Shown here piece by piece: positions 1 through 8,288 of a DNA stretch of 64,000 nt (its first letter is position 1; every line of letters begins with the position of its first letter). The notes below the pieces were generated by a model. That model was not told the DNA's origin, did not search any database, and saw nothing but the letters and a program-made list of their open reading frames with translations. The translations under genes and the position numbers were made by a program. Source of the stretch: Vibrio fortis (GTDB lineage Bacteria > Pseudomonadota > Gammaproteobacteria > Enterobacterales > Vibrionaceae); assembly GCF_024347475.1 (NCBI RefSeq), contig NZ_AP025487.1, positions 2,294,001 to 2,358,000 on the forward strand, read 5' to 3'.

Positions 1-157
1 TCTCTTTTTCAGTATCTTCACTGAACATTGGAACTTGGTAATCGCTAATATCTAAGATTTTCACTTCGGCTCCTTCAATCAAGTTAGCCGCGTAAGTTGC
101 TAGAGCTTTATTGATAGAAGTAGAGCTGGTGCTTGCGCCAAATGCGATAACTTTCAT
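1..157 (-). CDS. NAD(P)H-dependent FMN reductase-like flavoprotein (partial)
   Basis: The first 52 codons of a gene that runs off the left edge. It starts at an ATG whose complement is at 155-157. The N-terminus reads MKVIAFGASTSSTSINKALA, a beta strand followed by a Ser-rich phosphate-binding loop as in flavodoxin-fold NADPH-dependent FMN reductases, and then a second strand (VKILDISDYQVPMF) typical of the same family. Members reduce FMN or quinones with NAD(P)H in the cytoplasm. The downstream part is missing, so the exact substrate cannot be judged. Confidence 0.75.
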   Translation of the reverse strand, partial: MKVIAFGASTSSTSINKALATYAANLIEGAEVKILDISDYQVPMFSEDTEKE

Positions 158-323
158 GATGATGTCCTTTCGTTTATCTCGGTAAGTGGTTATAGATTAA
201 CCTAAGCACGAAATGGAACAATCACAAGATTTGTACAGACTCATTCAAATTTTTCGAACAAGCGAGAAAGGACGAACGGCGCGCCACGAGGAGATTTAAA
301 TCAGCGCGCCATTTATGAAGAAA

Positions 324-587
324 TTAAGCGAGGTTTTGTAGTTCAACCCATAGGTCGTTAACAATAGTACGGTCTGCTGGAGTCAGTTCTGCGCGAGCGT
401 CTTCTAGGCTCTTCTCGATACGAACTTTTACTTCAGCAACATCTTCGATGCCTTCTTCTTCACACGCAGCCACAGACAGTGAAATATGACCACGCAGATA
501 GCCACCCGCAAACAGCTCATCATCAGAGGCATTCTCAATACGAGCATCAATTACTTCAAGTAGCTTTTCTTCAAATTCGATAATCAT
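324..587 (-). CDS. yfcL: YfcL family protein
   Basis: An 87-residue, acidic, mostly helical protein that I recognise as the YfcL family of gammaproteobacteria. Its molecular function is not established as far as I know. It lies 9 bp downstream of the EF-P hydroxylase gene on the same strand, the conserved yfcL-epmC neighbourhood also seen in enterobacteria, so the two are probably co-transcribed. No signal peptide or membrane segment is visible. The assignment rests on overall composition and this context. Confidence 0.8.
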   Translation of the reverse strand: MIIEFEEKLLEVIDARIENASDDELFAGGYLRGHISLSVAACEEEGIEDVAEVKVRIEKSLEDARAELTPADRTIVNDLWVELQNLA

Positions 588-596
588 AGTTTTCTC

Positions 597-1127
597 TTAT
601 TTCACAATAAATTGGTTCGCCGTCAATGGAGCAATGTTATAGAAATCTCGCAACGCTTCTGACAGCATTTTCACGCGAGGCGGTAAACCCACTTCTAAAA
701 TACCCATGACTTCGCTGTGCACCTTTTGCATAAAGGCCAAACGATCCGGCTCAAAATCGCCGTGTAGATTGTCACAGCTAACATTAAAAGGAAAGCCCGC
801 GCTCAATGCCAAGATCCATTCGTATGCTTGAGGTCGAATTTCTACCTTCTCAAACTCCGCTTGTACAGCTTCAGTACGACCATCAGGCTCATACCAATAA
901 CCAAAGTCTTCCAATAGGCGACGCTCTGGGCCAGCCACACACCAGTGGGCAATCTCATGCAGCGCTGACGCATAAAACCCACGCGCAAAGATAATGCGAT
1001 GGTGAGCAATTTGCTCATCGGCTGGAAGGTAAATCGGCTCATCTTCACCCAACTCTAGCTTGGTATTGAAGCTCTCATAAAAAGTCTGGTTAAAGATGTT
1101 GATGATATCTGGGTATTGATGCGTCAT
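597..1127 (-). CDS. epmC: Elongation factor P hydroxylase EpmC (YfcM)
   Basis: EpmC hydroxylates the beta-lysylated lysine of elongation factor P, the last step of EF-P modification, which helps ribosomes translate polyproline stretches. The protein contains HEIAHW, matching the metal-binding HExxH-like site of the YfcM family, and the family start (MTHQYPDI) sits at 1127. An upstream in-frame Met at 1160 would add 11 hydrophobic residues (MPSLFLLIFYL) not expected in this family, so I prefer 1127, giving 176 residues. The gene is followed closely by yfcL, and aroC lies nearby as in related genomes. Confidence 0.88.
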   Translation of the reverse strand: MTHQYPDIINIFNQTFYESFNTKLELGEDEPIYLPADEQIAHHRIIFARGFYASALHEIAHWCVAGPERRLLEDFGYWYEPDGRTEAVQAEFEKVEIRPQAYEWILALSAGFPFNVSCDNLHGDFEPDRLAFMQKVHSEVMGILEVGLPPRVKMLSEALRDFYNIAPLTANQFIVK

Positions 1128-1425
1128 AAGATAAAAAATAAGTAAGAACAACGAGGGCATTTTGCGTTTTTTTGACTACTTGGTAAAGCCCTATTCCGCG
1201 CAATGTCATTATGACAATCATCTCTGAAGGCCATGATAATCGATTGCCCACTCCAGATTAACCTACCTTAGGTTGTATGATTAGTTTAGCTAATCTGAAA
1301 CCCTAATTCGCGGTACAAATATTCATTCGTAAAATGTGACTTTTCGCACTAAACTCGCGCTTCTTTTTTATATCGCACGGCTCATAAATCACGATTTTAT
1401 AGACCGAAATTATAGAGTTACAGCA

Positions 1426-2049
1426 ATGCTACTAAGTGTTTTATATATCATTGGTATCACGGCAGAAGCCATGACCGGCGCACTCAGCGCAGGTAAACAA
1501 AAAATGGATTGGTTTGGTGTAATGTTGGTTGCAAGCGCAACCGCAATTGGTGGTGGCACCGTTCGAGATATCTTACTCGGTCACTACCCGCTGGGTTGGG
1601 TTGAAAACCCTCAGTTTCTGGCCATTACGTGCATTGCGGGCGTCGTTACTACTGGTCTAGCAAAGTGGGTTATTAAGCTCAAAGGCTTGTTTATCCGCTT
1701 AGATGCACTTGGCTTGATTGTATTTAGTATTATCGGTACTAAAGTGGCGATGAACATGGGTCTGCACCCAATGATCTGTATGGTGTCGGCACTCGTTACA
1801 GGTGTCTTTGGTGGCCTGCTGCGTGACCTTATTTGTCGCCAAACGCCGCTCGTGCTGCATGAAGAGCTTTATGCTTCTATTGCACTGATTGCTTCAGGTC
1901 TCTACCTCGCATTACTAGAGTTTGGCATTAACGATGTCACTGCAACTATTACGACCCTAATTGTAGGTTACCTGTTGCGAATGGCAGCGGTGCGCTTTAA
2001 GTGGCGTCTGCCGTCATTCCACTTAGACCCTGAAAGCTCTGTGCACTAA
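1426..2049 (+). CDS. TRIC/YadS family (UPF0126) inner-membrane channel-like protein
   Basis: A polytopic membrane protein of about 207 residues with the duplicated three-helix plus one layout of the TRIC (trimeric intracellular cation channel) family. Two Gly-rich repeats are visible: IGGGTVRDILLGHYPLGWV in the first half and FGGLLRDLICRQTPLVL in the second, the internal repeat and conserved charged turn expected of the fold. Prokaryotic members form trimeric cation pores; the physiological ion here is unknown. The frame extends upstream to 1336, but homologues normally begin at MLLSVLYIIGITAEA, which corresponds to 1426. It is transcribed away from epmC and converges on aroC. Confidence 0.82.
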   Translation: MLLSVLYIIGITAEAMTGALSAGKQKMDWFGVMLVASATAIGGGTVRDILLGHYPLGWVENPQFLAITCIAGVVTTGLAKWVIKLKGLFIRLDALGLIVFSIIGTKVAMNMGLHPMICMVSALVTGVFGGLLRDLICRQTPLVLHEELYASIALIASGLYLALLEFGINDVTATITTLIVGYLLRMAAVRFKWRLPSFHLDPESSVH

Positions 2050-2072
2050 TTAGCGCATATTAACCAGATACC

Positions 2073-2108
2073 AAAAAGGGTTGCTCCACTAGGAAGCAAC
2101 CCTTTTTT
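2073..2108. terminator. Bidirectional terminator between the TRIC gene and aroC
   Basis: AAAGGGTTGCT and AGCAACCCTTTTTT form a strong hairpin with an A-run on one side and a T-run on the other. It can therefore end transcripts from both convergent genes. Confidence 0.85.
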
Positions 2109-2143
2109 AATCAACGTCTTTTAGGACGAGATACACTCAATCG

Positions 2144-3229
2144 TTAGATTTGAGGCGTATTTGTCGTCACGCCGTGGTTTTGTCCACGATGACGTAATAA
2201 GTGATCCAGCAGAACAATCGCTAGCATCGCTTCTGCAATTGGCACAGCGCGAATACCAACACATGGATCATGACGACCTTTGGTAATCAGCTGTGTAGGC
2301 TCGCCATCTTTAGTGATGGTGTCGCCTGGTACTGTGATACTTGAAGTAGGCTTAAGCGCGATGCTTGCTACGATATCTTGACCCGTTGAGATACCACCCA
2401 AGATGCCACCAGCATGGTTACTTGTGAACCCTTCAGGCGTTAGTGGATCACGGTGTTCGCTACCCTTTTGATTAACCACGTCAAAACCATCGCCAATCTC
2501 GACACCTTTAACCGCATTAATGCTCATTAGTGCGTGTGCGATATCCGCATCTAGACGATCAAAAATTGGCTCACCAAGACCAACTGGAACTTGCTTCGCA
2601 ACAACTTGGATCTTCGCACCTATCGAGTTGCCTTCTTTCAACAGATCACGAATCATCTGGTCGAACTCTGGCACTTTGTCTGCATCAGGGCAGAAGAATG
2701 CATTGTTCTCAATCTCGTTCCAATCAACTTTCTCGATAGCGATATCGCCCATCTGTGAAAGGTATGCTTGAATCTCGACACCGAACTCTTGCTTTAGGTA
2801 TTTCTTCGCAATCGCACCCGCTGCTACACGCATTGCTGTTTCACGAGCTGAAGAGCGACCACCACCTCGGTAATCACGTACACCATATTTCTGATGGTAT
2901 GTGTAATCTGCGTGACCCGGACGGAATTTGTCTTTAATTTCTGAATAGTCTTTAGAGCGTTGGTCTGTATTTTCAATCAGTAGACCAATAGATGTACCCG
3001 TAGTTTGACCTTCAAAAACGCCGGATAAGATCTTCACTGCATCTGCTTCACGACGAGCTGTTGTATAGCGAGAAGTACCCGGACGACGACGGTCCAGATC
3101 TTTCTGCAGATCTTCTTCGGTAATTTGTAATCCTGGTGGGCACCCGTCTACGATACATCCTAGTGCGATACCGTGACTCTCTCCGAATGTAGTCACTCGA
3201 AAGTGTTGTCCGATACTGTTTCCTGCCAT
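2144..3229 (-). CDS. aroC: Chorismate synthase
   Basis: AroC converts 5-enolpyruvylshikimate 3-phosphate to chorismate, the last step of the shikimate pathway, using reduced FMN. The 361-residue length is exactly that of the family. Visible signatures are the N-terminal [14 protein letters not shown], the RPGTSRY segment, [11 protein letters not shown] and a GRHDPC region near the C-terminus, all characteristic flavin and substrate contacts. It is preceded by about 200 bp without a gene, so it probably has its own promoter, and shares a bidirectional terminator with the convergent gene. Confidence 0.97.
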   Translation of the reverse strand: MAGNSIGQHFRVTTFGESHGIALGCIVDGCPPGLQITEEDLQKDLDRRRPGTSRYTTARREADAVKILSGVFEGQTTGTSIGLLIENTDQRSKDYSEIKDKFRPGHADYTYHQKYGVRDYRGGGRSSARETAMRVAAGAIAKKYLKQEFGVEIQAYLSQMGDIAIEKVDWNEIENNAFFCPDADKVPEFDQMIRDLLKEGNSIGAKIQVVAKQVPVGLGEPIFDRLDADIAHALMSINAVKGVEIGDGFDVVNQKGSEHRDPLTPEGFTSNHAGGILGGISTGQDIVASIALKPTSSITVPGDTITKDGEPTQLITKGRHDPCVGIRAVPIAEAMLAIVLLDHLLRHRGQNHGVTTNTPQI

Positions 3230-3383
3230 TGCTTCCTCTGAATTAGCAGCTAGTGAGGCGGTTTGAATAAGTAAACCTTCTTCCTAGCGGCTTTACTTGT
3301 CTATTCTTCGTGGATTCATAGTGGCTTTATTACTAAATGATGTAAACCCCCAATAGGGAACAATTGTCAGTTTATCGAAAAAT

Positions 3384-3415
3384 AAAAAAGGAAGCCTATC
3401 GCTAGGCTTCCTTTC
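3384..3415 (-). terminator. Terminator of the large lipoprotein gene
   Basis: On the minus strand GGAAGCCTAGCGATAGGCTTCC forms a near-perfect hairpin followed by a T-run. It lies just after the stop codon at 3433. Confidence 0.85.
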
Positions 3416-3432
3416 ATGCATATCAATAATGA

Positions 3433-5643
3433 TTACTGTTTGATACCTTCCCAAGTCATGTTGAACTTGATCTCTTCTAAGTGCTCAAGCTCCTCGAACT
3501 TCATAATACCGATGAAGCTGTATACCTCACCAACATCCAGTTCTTCATAGATATCGAAATCGATGCCGGCATAATTAAAGCCTTCGTTATCAATATTGTC
3601 GTAGCACTCGAAGCCACCACCCCAACCATTTGAGTGTGATTGGAATGGCTTACCGTCTATATCGTAACCACTAATGAAGAATGTCTCGTAAAACTCTCCA
3701 ATATCGTCACACGTAATATCCTGCTCTGGAATACTGAAGAACAAGTTCGCATCGTACCTACCTTGATCTTGAGGATGAGGTAGCCCCATCGACATGAAAA
3801 CATTCCCTAGCTCATATTGACCTTCTTGCGCACCAGGAAGATACATAGCAAATTTAATCTCATCCTCATCTTCCATGTCTGAATCTAACGTGATGCGAGC
3901 TTCAACATCGCTCTTATTCACATACCAAGCCAACCGTTGGTGCTCTTCTTCATCATCCATGAATGACATCAACACCATTTTAGCGCCTTGTCCTAAATCA
4001 TCAGCATCTTGAGCAATTTTCAACTGAACCGTTTCAGACATGATGCCATCTTCTTCATCTTCCCAGCTCATACTCCATTCAATAACATCATCTTTCACGA
4101 TGTAAGAACTTGATGTTTCCAGCTGATCAGCTTCTCCACAAGATTGTAGATTATCCAAGCTGCGTTGATTGAAGTAGACTTTGCCATCACTAAAGCGCAC
4201 CGAGTCACACCAAACACGTGTTGCTTCATTCACACCACTGTCGCTTCCATCATCTGAGCCCCACTCTAGGAAGTGCCATGTGTGGTTTTCTAATGGGTGG
4301 CCATCCACTGGCGGTAGTGGAGCTTCTTCAATAATCGGGAAGCTCAACGTTGCCGAAATCCAATCACTGTTAACGCCATCGTTAACTGAGACAGTCAGAG
4401 TTTCAGCACCTGCCGCCGCTGGACGTGGGATAAGACCGGTAAAACTCACCGTACCCTCATCGTTCACTAAGGCATTAAAACCATTGCGTGCTGCAACTGA
4501 CAGGGTCGTTTCGACTTTGTATTCTAAGTCATCACCATCTTTATCAGTGAACAACGCACTTACATCTAATGTATCCATCAGCGACTCGCCTTCTGTCAGC
4601 ATCCATGTATTCATGGTCGACTGCAGGTTTGCAAGCTCACCCTCATCAACAACAGGAGGCTGGTTGTCCGTTAACACGGTAACTTCAAACGTCAGTGGGT
4701 ATGAACGAGCATCATGAGTATCGGTCGCAAAGATATGGTAAACAAAGCTACCTGCATTTTCTGGCTCACCAGTGATCAAGCCCGTTACCGAATCGATAGA
4801 CAGACCATTATTGCCGTCACCATCCACGACAACCATCGTGAAGGTCATGTCATCACCTTCAGCATCTTTGAATTTGTCGTTCACATTGTTTGGACGCCAT
4901 GCTTCGCCCAGAGTCAATTCAACGGGTTCAGTGGTGCCGACAACTTTTGGTCGGGTGTTTGGCGTCACGATGATATCGCCACCACCCGGTGGAATATCGA
5001 TGATCGGTGAGTAGTCTTCAAGCGTTTGGTCATCGGCATCAATGATCTCTTGTGTTGCCTCCGCCATCGCCTGTGTCAATTTAAGCTTAGTTTCGATGTC
5101 TTGGTCGGAATGGTCCACCAACACTTCGCCGATCAGGTTAAGTGCTTCAGCTTGCTCTGTAGTATCAGCAATGTAGTCGCCAAAAATAAGTGCTTGTGAC
5201 ACTTCCAAGCCACCATCACCAGTGATAGCAGCAACCACTTGTTCTTCAGCGTCAGCTACCGTTAACTCAGAGTCTTCTGCCAGAAGCTTGTTCACCATGT
5301 TAGTCATTGGGTTGATGATTGTGCCACTGCCCGCATTCACCAAAGTGAAGTCGTGCTGAACTAGACCGCGGTTGCTATCTACCGTTTGACCAGCAACTGC
5401 ATCGACACAAACAACAGCGTTTCGATACTCTAAGCTCAGATTTGCCTGACCTTTATTGTCCGTTTTACCCTGAGACAGATCACACACACCATCTTGAGTA
5501 CTGTCCACCGAAACATTGGCATTCGCTAAGTAGCCATCAATTGCGGTAATTGAAAATGTTGTTGGATTGCTTGAATCACTGTCTGAGCCACACCCGACGA
5601 GAGCCACTGCAATTGACGCTGCCAGTAAACCTTGCTTTTTCAT
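3433..5643 (-). CDS. Large acidic lipoprotein with cadherin/He_PIG-like domains
   Basis: A 736-residue protein with a lipoprotein signal peptide ending in LVGC (lipobox Cys18), followed by an Asp/Ser linker, so it is predicted to be anchored in the outer membrane. An N-terminal segment (about 30-220) resembles domains of other Vibrio surface lipoproteins (AIDGYLANANV start, two Cys per motif). The middle (about 230-440) contains two Ig-like putative domains with DAEGDDMTF and DKDGDDLEY calcium-binding-like signatures (He_PIG/cadherin type). The C-terminal 290 residues are acidic and unrecognised. It has its own terminator and sits downstream of an ECF sigma/Ser-Thr kinase pair on the same strand, so it may be a target of that system (inference). 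Specific function unknown. Confidence 0.8.
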   Translation of the reverse strand: MKKQGLLAASIAVALVGCGSDSDSSNPTTFSITAIDGYLANANVSVDSTQDGVCDLSQGKTDNKGQANLSLEYRNAVVCVDAVAGQTVDSNRGLVQHDFTLVNAGSGTIINPMTNMVNKLLAEDSELTVADAEEQVVAAITGDGGLEVSQALIFGDYIADTTEQAEALNLIGEVLVDHSDQDIETKLKLTQAMAEATQEIIDADDQTLEDYSPIIDIPPGGGDIIVTPNTRPKVVGTTEPVELTLGEAWRPNNVNDKFKDAEGDDMTFTMVVVDGDGNNGLSIDSVTGLITGEPENAGSFVYHIFATDTHDARSYPLTFEVTVLTDNQPPVVDEGELANLQSTMNTWMLTEGESLMDTLDVSALFTDKDGDDLEYKVETTLSVAARNGFNALVNDEGTVSFTGLIPRPAAAGAETLTVSVNDGVNSDWISATLSFPIIEEAPLPPVDGHPLENHTWHFLEWGSDDGSDSGVNEATRVWCDSVRFSDGKVYFNQRSLDNLQSCGEADQLETSSSYIVKDDVIEWSMSWEDEEDGIMSETVQLKIAQDADDLGQGAKMVLMSFMDDEEEHQRLAWYVNKSDVEARITLDSDMEDEDEIKFAMYLPGAQEGQYELGNVFMSMGLPHPQDQGRYDANLFFSIPEQDITCDDIGEFYETFFISGYDIDGKPFQSHSNGWGGGFECYDNIDNEGFNYAGIDFDIYEELDVGEVYSFIGIMKFEELEHLEEIKFNMTWEGIKQ

Positions 5644-5822
5644 TGATATTCCCTTTGTAAGCCTTTTATTGTTTGAGCCATAACTGAATGCTGAGAATCA
5701 GTGGCATCAAGTTGGCGTTATTTTTAGGGAGATCACTCACCACAAACAAGACACAGGGAACAGCAAAAAATACGTAAATTTTTTTATGAATTTATTAAGA
5801 AAATTAGACACTTCACAACTAA

Positions 5823-6416
5823 TCACGCAGCGAGTCTATTGTGAAGCCAACTCCTAGCGAATTTAAGATCCTTTTCCACTAAGCTAGAACTACACTCCAA
5901 GAGCTGACAGATTTCGGTATGTCTAAGTCCAATGTAATACTTGAGCTTTAACACGTTAGACTGGCGTGGGTAGTGGTTGGTAAATTCAATCAAAGACTGC
6001 TCTAACGCAATCCTACGGTCTAAAGGTAGACCTTCAATCGACAAAGCCTGTTCTAGGACAAGAGACTGGTCAGGTTGACGCTTGTCGGCCTGTGCCGCCC
6101 AAGCTTGGTTGATCAGTATGTGCTGCATCGCTTTGGCGGCCATTAGATAGAAGTCTCGAGTTTTTTCGATGGCTCCTTTATCCAATGCTGCCACCTTCAA
6201 ATAAGATTCGTGAATTAGAGCTGTGGTGTTGGTTGACTCTTTGTCTCTATGTAAGCTTGCACCGGACTTTTGGAGACGCTGCTGAGCCAACCCTTTTAGC
6301 CTATGATAGGCAAAACGAAATATCTGCTCTTCAGATACCTTACAGCCAACCTGCCACTTTGAAATCAACTCGGTAAGGTGCTCGCCATCGCTGTTGGTAT
6401 TTTTAGTTCTTACCAT
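5823..6416 (-). CDS. ECF-like RNA polymerase sigma factor (TIGR02999/PF07638 type)
   Basis: A 197-residue sigma-70 family factor of the ECF-like HTH type. Region 2 lies around residues 30-105, with the family feature of an embedded conserved segment (ALIHESYLK), and region 4 around 130-190 with a helix-turn-helix (RHTEICQLLECSSSLVEKDLKFA). Factors of this subgroup are typically encoded beside Ser/Thr protein kinases. Here the gene follows the kinase gene by 6 bp on the same strand, so the two are surely co-transcribed. Known family logic suggests the kinase phosphorylates or gates the sigma factor; its regulon is unknown, and the lipoprotein just downstream is the obvious candidate. Confidence 0.88.
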   Translation of the reverse strand: MVRTKNTNSDGEHLTELISKWQVGCKVSEEQIFRFAYHRLKGLAQQRLQKSGASLHRDKESTNTTALIHESYLKVAALDKGAIEKTRDFYLMAAKAMQHILINQAWAAQADKRQPDQSLVLEQALSIEGLPLDRRIALEQSLIEFTNHYPRQSNVLKLKYYIGLRHTEICQLLECSSSLVEKDLKFARSWLHNRLAA

Positions 6417-6422
6417 TTCTTA

Positions 6423-7838
6423 TTACCCCACAGATTCATTTGAAGTGACAGCCTCATCAAGCGGGTGATTCTCATCATTTACGACGCCTCCTTCGGGCAG
6501 ACCAAGTATCGGGGCAATTGGGGCAAGTTCAACCTCATCCACAGCAATGCTACTCAACACGTGAATTGAAGGCGTAAATTCACTCCGCCGTTCTGCTAAA
6601 AAGGAGCGCGATTGAGGGCCCAGCAGCAGCCTGCGTTGATTTTCTCGGTTCTCAATCACCGATTCCCAATCCGTTAAACGGTTGTTTAGAGGATAGACAC
6701 TGGTCGTGACATCATTGAGCACGGTATCTAGATTCTGCTTTTGACGATTAAGGTCATAAGTTGCCGTCGACAAAGCCATAGTAATAGCCACCATACTCAA
6801 CCCCAGAGCCCCGCTGCAAAGGGTAAAAATTGGAGAGCGAATCAGAAACTTTTTTAGTACTTCAACACCAACTCTGGACTCCCGACTTAAAGGAAACAAA
6901 CATCGAACATTTTCAATATCTTTGGCAAGATCTTTGGCTCTGAAATATCGGCGTTGAGGGTCTGAGTGCGTCGCCACAGCCACGACTTTTTTGATGTCGC
7001 CTCTTGGTCGAGCACGAAGAACATCCAAATATAAAATCCGCCCCAAGGCATACACGTCAGTTCGGCTATTTATCGTGTCCTTATTTAACTGCTCAGGACT
7101 GGCGTAATTTCGAGTGAGTGCCAACACGCCTTGGGTAGACATTTTAGGGTCACTGTCTTGTACTTTTTGGGCTATATTGAAATCAATGATTTTCGGTGTT
7201 CCATCATGGCAAATCAGTATGTTCTCTGGTTTTAGATCGCCATGAATAATCTGATGTTGATGGGCATAATCGACCGCCAAACAAATATCTCTAAAAAGCA
7301 CTAATTTCTGCTCAAAACTCAGCGAGTAGGCGCTCAAATAGTGATGTAAATTCATTCCGTCGACATACTCCATCACTATGTACACTGCGCCATGATAGGT
7401 TCCCGCATCGTAGACTTTAGCAATGTTGGAATGACTGACATTAGCAAGGAGCTGAGCTTCTGAAAACAGAACCTTTTGGCCCAATAGCCCTAAGATCTCT
7501 GGATGAAAAAACTTGATGGCGTACTGGTGGTGAAACAGAGAATCGCTGCGAGTCGCGTAGTAAACCGAAGCAAACCCGCCCCGGCCTAACTCATGACCCA
7601 CTATATAGCGGTCAACAATAAGGCTTTCATAACAGGTGTTTTTTTCAGTCGCGGTCGACAAGTGCGCTTCTAATGCGTCAATCGCAGAGTCGTTATTGGC
7701 ATGTTTGAGTAGTTCATCAACTCTACCCGCGAGTTTGGGTGAGTTTCGGCGAACATCTGCGAGAATGAGCTCGCGTTCGCTGATGTTCTTATCAATCAAT
7801 TGATAGAAGAGTTGAGTGCTACTGGGATTAAAGTCCAT
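6423..7838 (-). CDS. Membrane-anchored Ser/Thr protein kinase with atypical HGD and DFN motifs
   Basis: A 471-residue Hanks-type kinase. The Gly-rich loop GRGGFAS is at 85-91, the ATP-binding lysine in YAIKF near 109, the catalytic loop HGDLKPEN at 199-206 (Asp present, but Arg of HRD replaced by Gly), DFN at 219-221 in place of DFG, and the SPE (APE) motif at 247-249. A single transmembrane helix spans about 336-357, followed by a 110-residue extracytoplasmic tail without recognisable repeats. The retained Lys, catalytic Asp and metal-binding Asp argue for activity, while Gly199 and Asn221 mark it as a non-RD kinase with an altered activation segment. It forms an operon with the downstream ECF-like sigma factor. 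Confidence 0.88.
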   Translation of the reverse strand: MDFNPSSTQLFYQLIDKNISERELILADVRRNSPKLAGRVDELLKHANNDSAIDALEAHLSTATEKNTCYESLIVDRYIVGHELGRGGFASVYYATRSDSLFHHQYAIKFFHPEILGLLGQKVLFSEAQLLANVSHSNIAKVYDAGTYHGAVYIVMEYVDGMNLHHYLSAYSLSFEQKLVLFRDICLAVDYAHQHQIIHGDLKPENILICHDGTPKIIDFNIAQKVQDSDPKMSTQGVLALTRNYASPEQLNKDTINSRTDVYALGRILYLDVLRARPRGDIKKVVAVATHSDPQRRYFRAKDLAKDIENVRCLFPLSRESRVGVEVLKKFLIRSPIFTLCSGALGLSMVAITMALSTATYDLNRQKQNLDTVLNDVTTSVYPLNNRLTDWESVIENRENQRRLLLGPQSRSFLAERRSEFTPSIHVLSSIAVDEVELAPIAPILGLPEGGVVNDENHPLDEAVTSNESVG

Positions 7839-8020
7839 TTTAAGTGTCAGTTATTATAGCCACTAGTTTTATATCGTAGAACTTTTAACCCTAGCAATTA
7901 AGGCGAAATAACTTGATACAGTTTGTAGATTCTTGAAATGAATTCCCTACCGTTCCATCAAGTGGATAAATAACAGAGTGACGAATTGCTAAGGCGTAAA
8001 TATACTAGAGCCAGAAATGC

Positions 8021-8055
8021 AAAAAACCCGACAACTCAAAGAGCTATCGGGTTTC
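8021..8055 (-). terminator. Terminator of the original host tRNA-Arg gene
   Basis: On the minus strand AAACCCGATA and TGTCGGGTTT pair around a short loop and are followed by a run of six T. It lies immediately downstream of the tRNA 3' fragment ending at 8066. Confidence 0.85.
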
Positions 8056-8065
8056 TCAAAATAAA

Positions 8066-8120
8066 TGGCACGCCCTGTAGGATTCGAACCTACGACCACA
8101 TCCTTAGAAGGGACGTGCTC
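8066..8120 (-). tRNA. Host tRNA-Arg(UCU), detached 3' fragment (broken)
   Basis: On the minus strand this stretch gives the last D-stem strand GAGC, A26, the anticodon arm CGTCC-CTTCTAA-GGATG (anticodon TCT), variable loop TGGTC, T arm GTAGG-TTCGAAT-CCTAC, acceptor strand AGGGCGT, G and the encoded CCA. The acceptor 5' strand and most of the D arm are absent here and replaced by island DNA from 8121 on. They are found, perfectly complementary (GCGCCCT), at 41191-41218. The gene was therefore split by the island and this fragment cannot make a tRNA. Confidence 0.93.
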
Positions 8121-8158
8121 GTTTAACCCCTTAAAAACGCCTTACCATAAATTACCAC
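8121..8158 (+). other. Left island terminus with recombinase-type repeats
   Basis: Inward from the tRNA junction come GTTTAACCCCTTAAA and then TTACCAT (8142-8148) and TTACCAC (8152-8158). A further TTACCAT lies at 8251-8257, just ahead of gmtY. The same heptamer type recurs at the other end of the island, so these are candidate recombinase-binding sites (inference). Confidence 0.6.
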
Positions 8159-8288
8159 TTGATCTTTATTTTATATCTTTCTGACTAGAAAAAGAGCATA
8201 AAGAAGGAATTGTTCACTTAATAATCACTTGCACAACCCCCAGCATAAAGTTACCATTAAAAAATAAAAGGAACTTAAGGTGGTAAAT

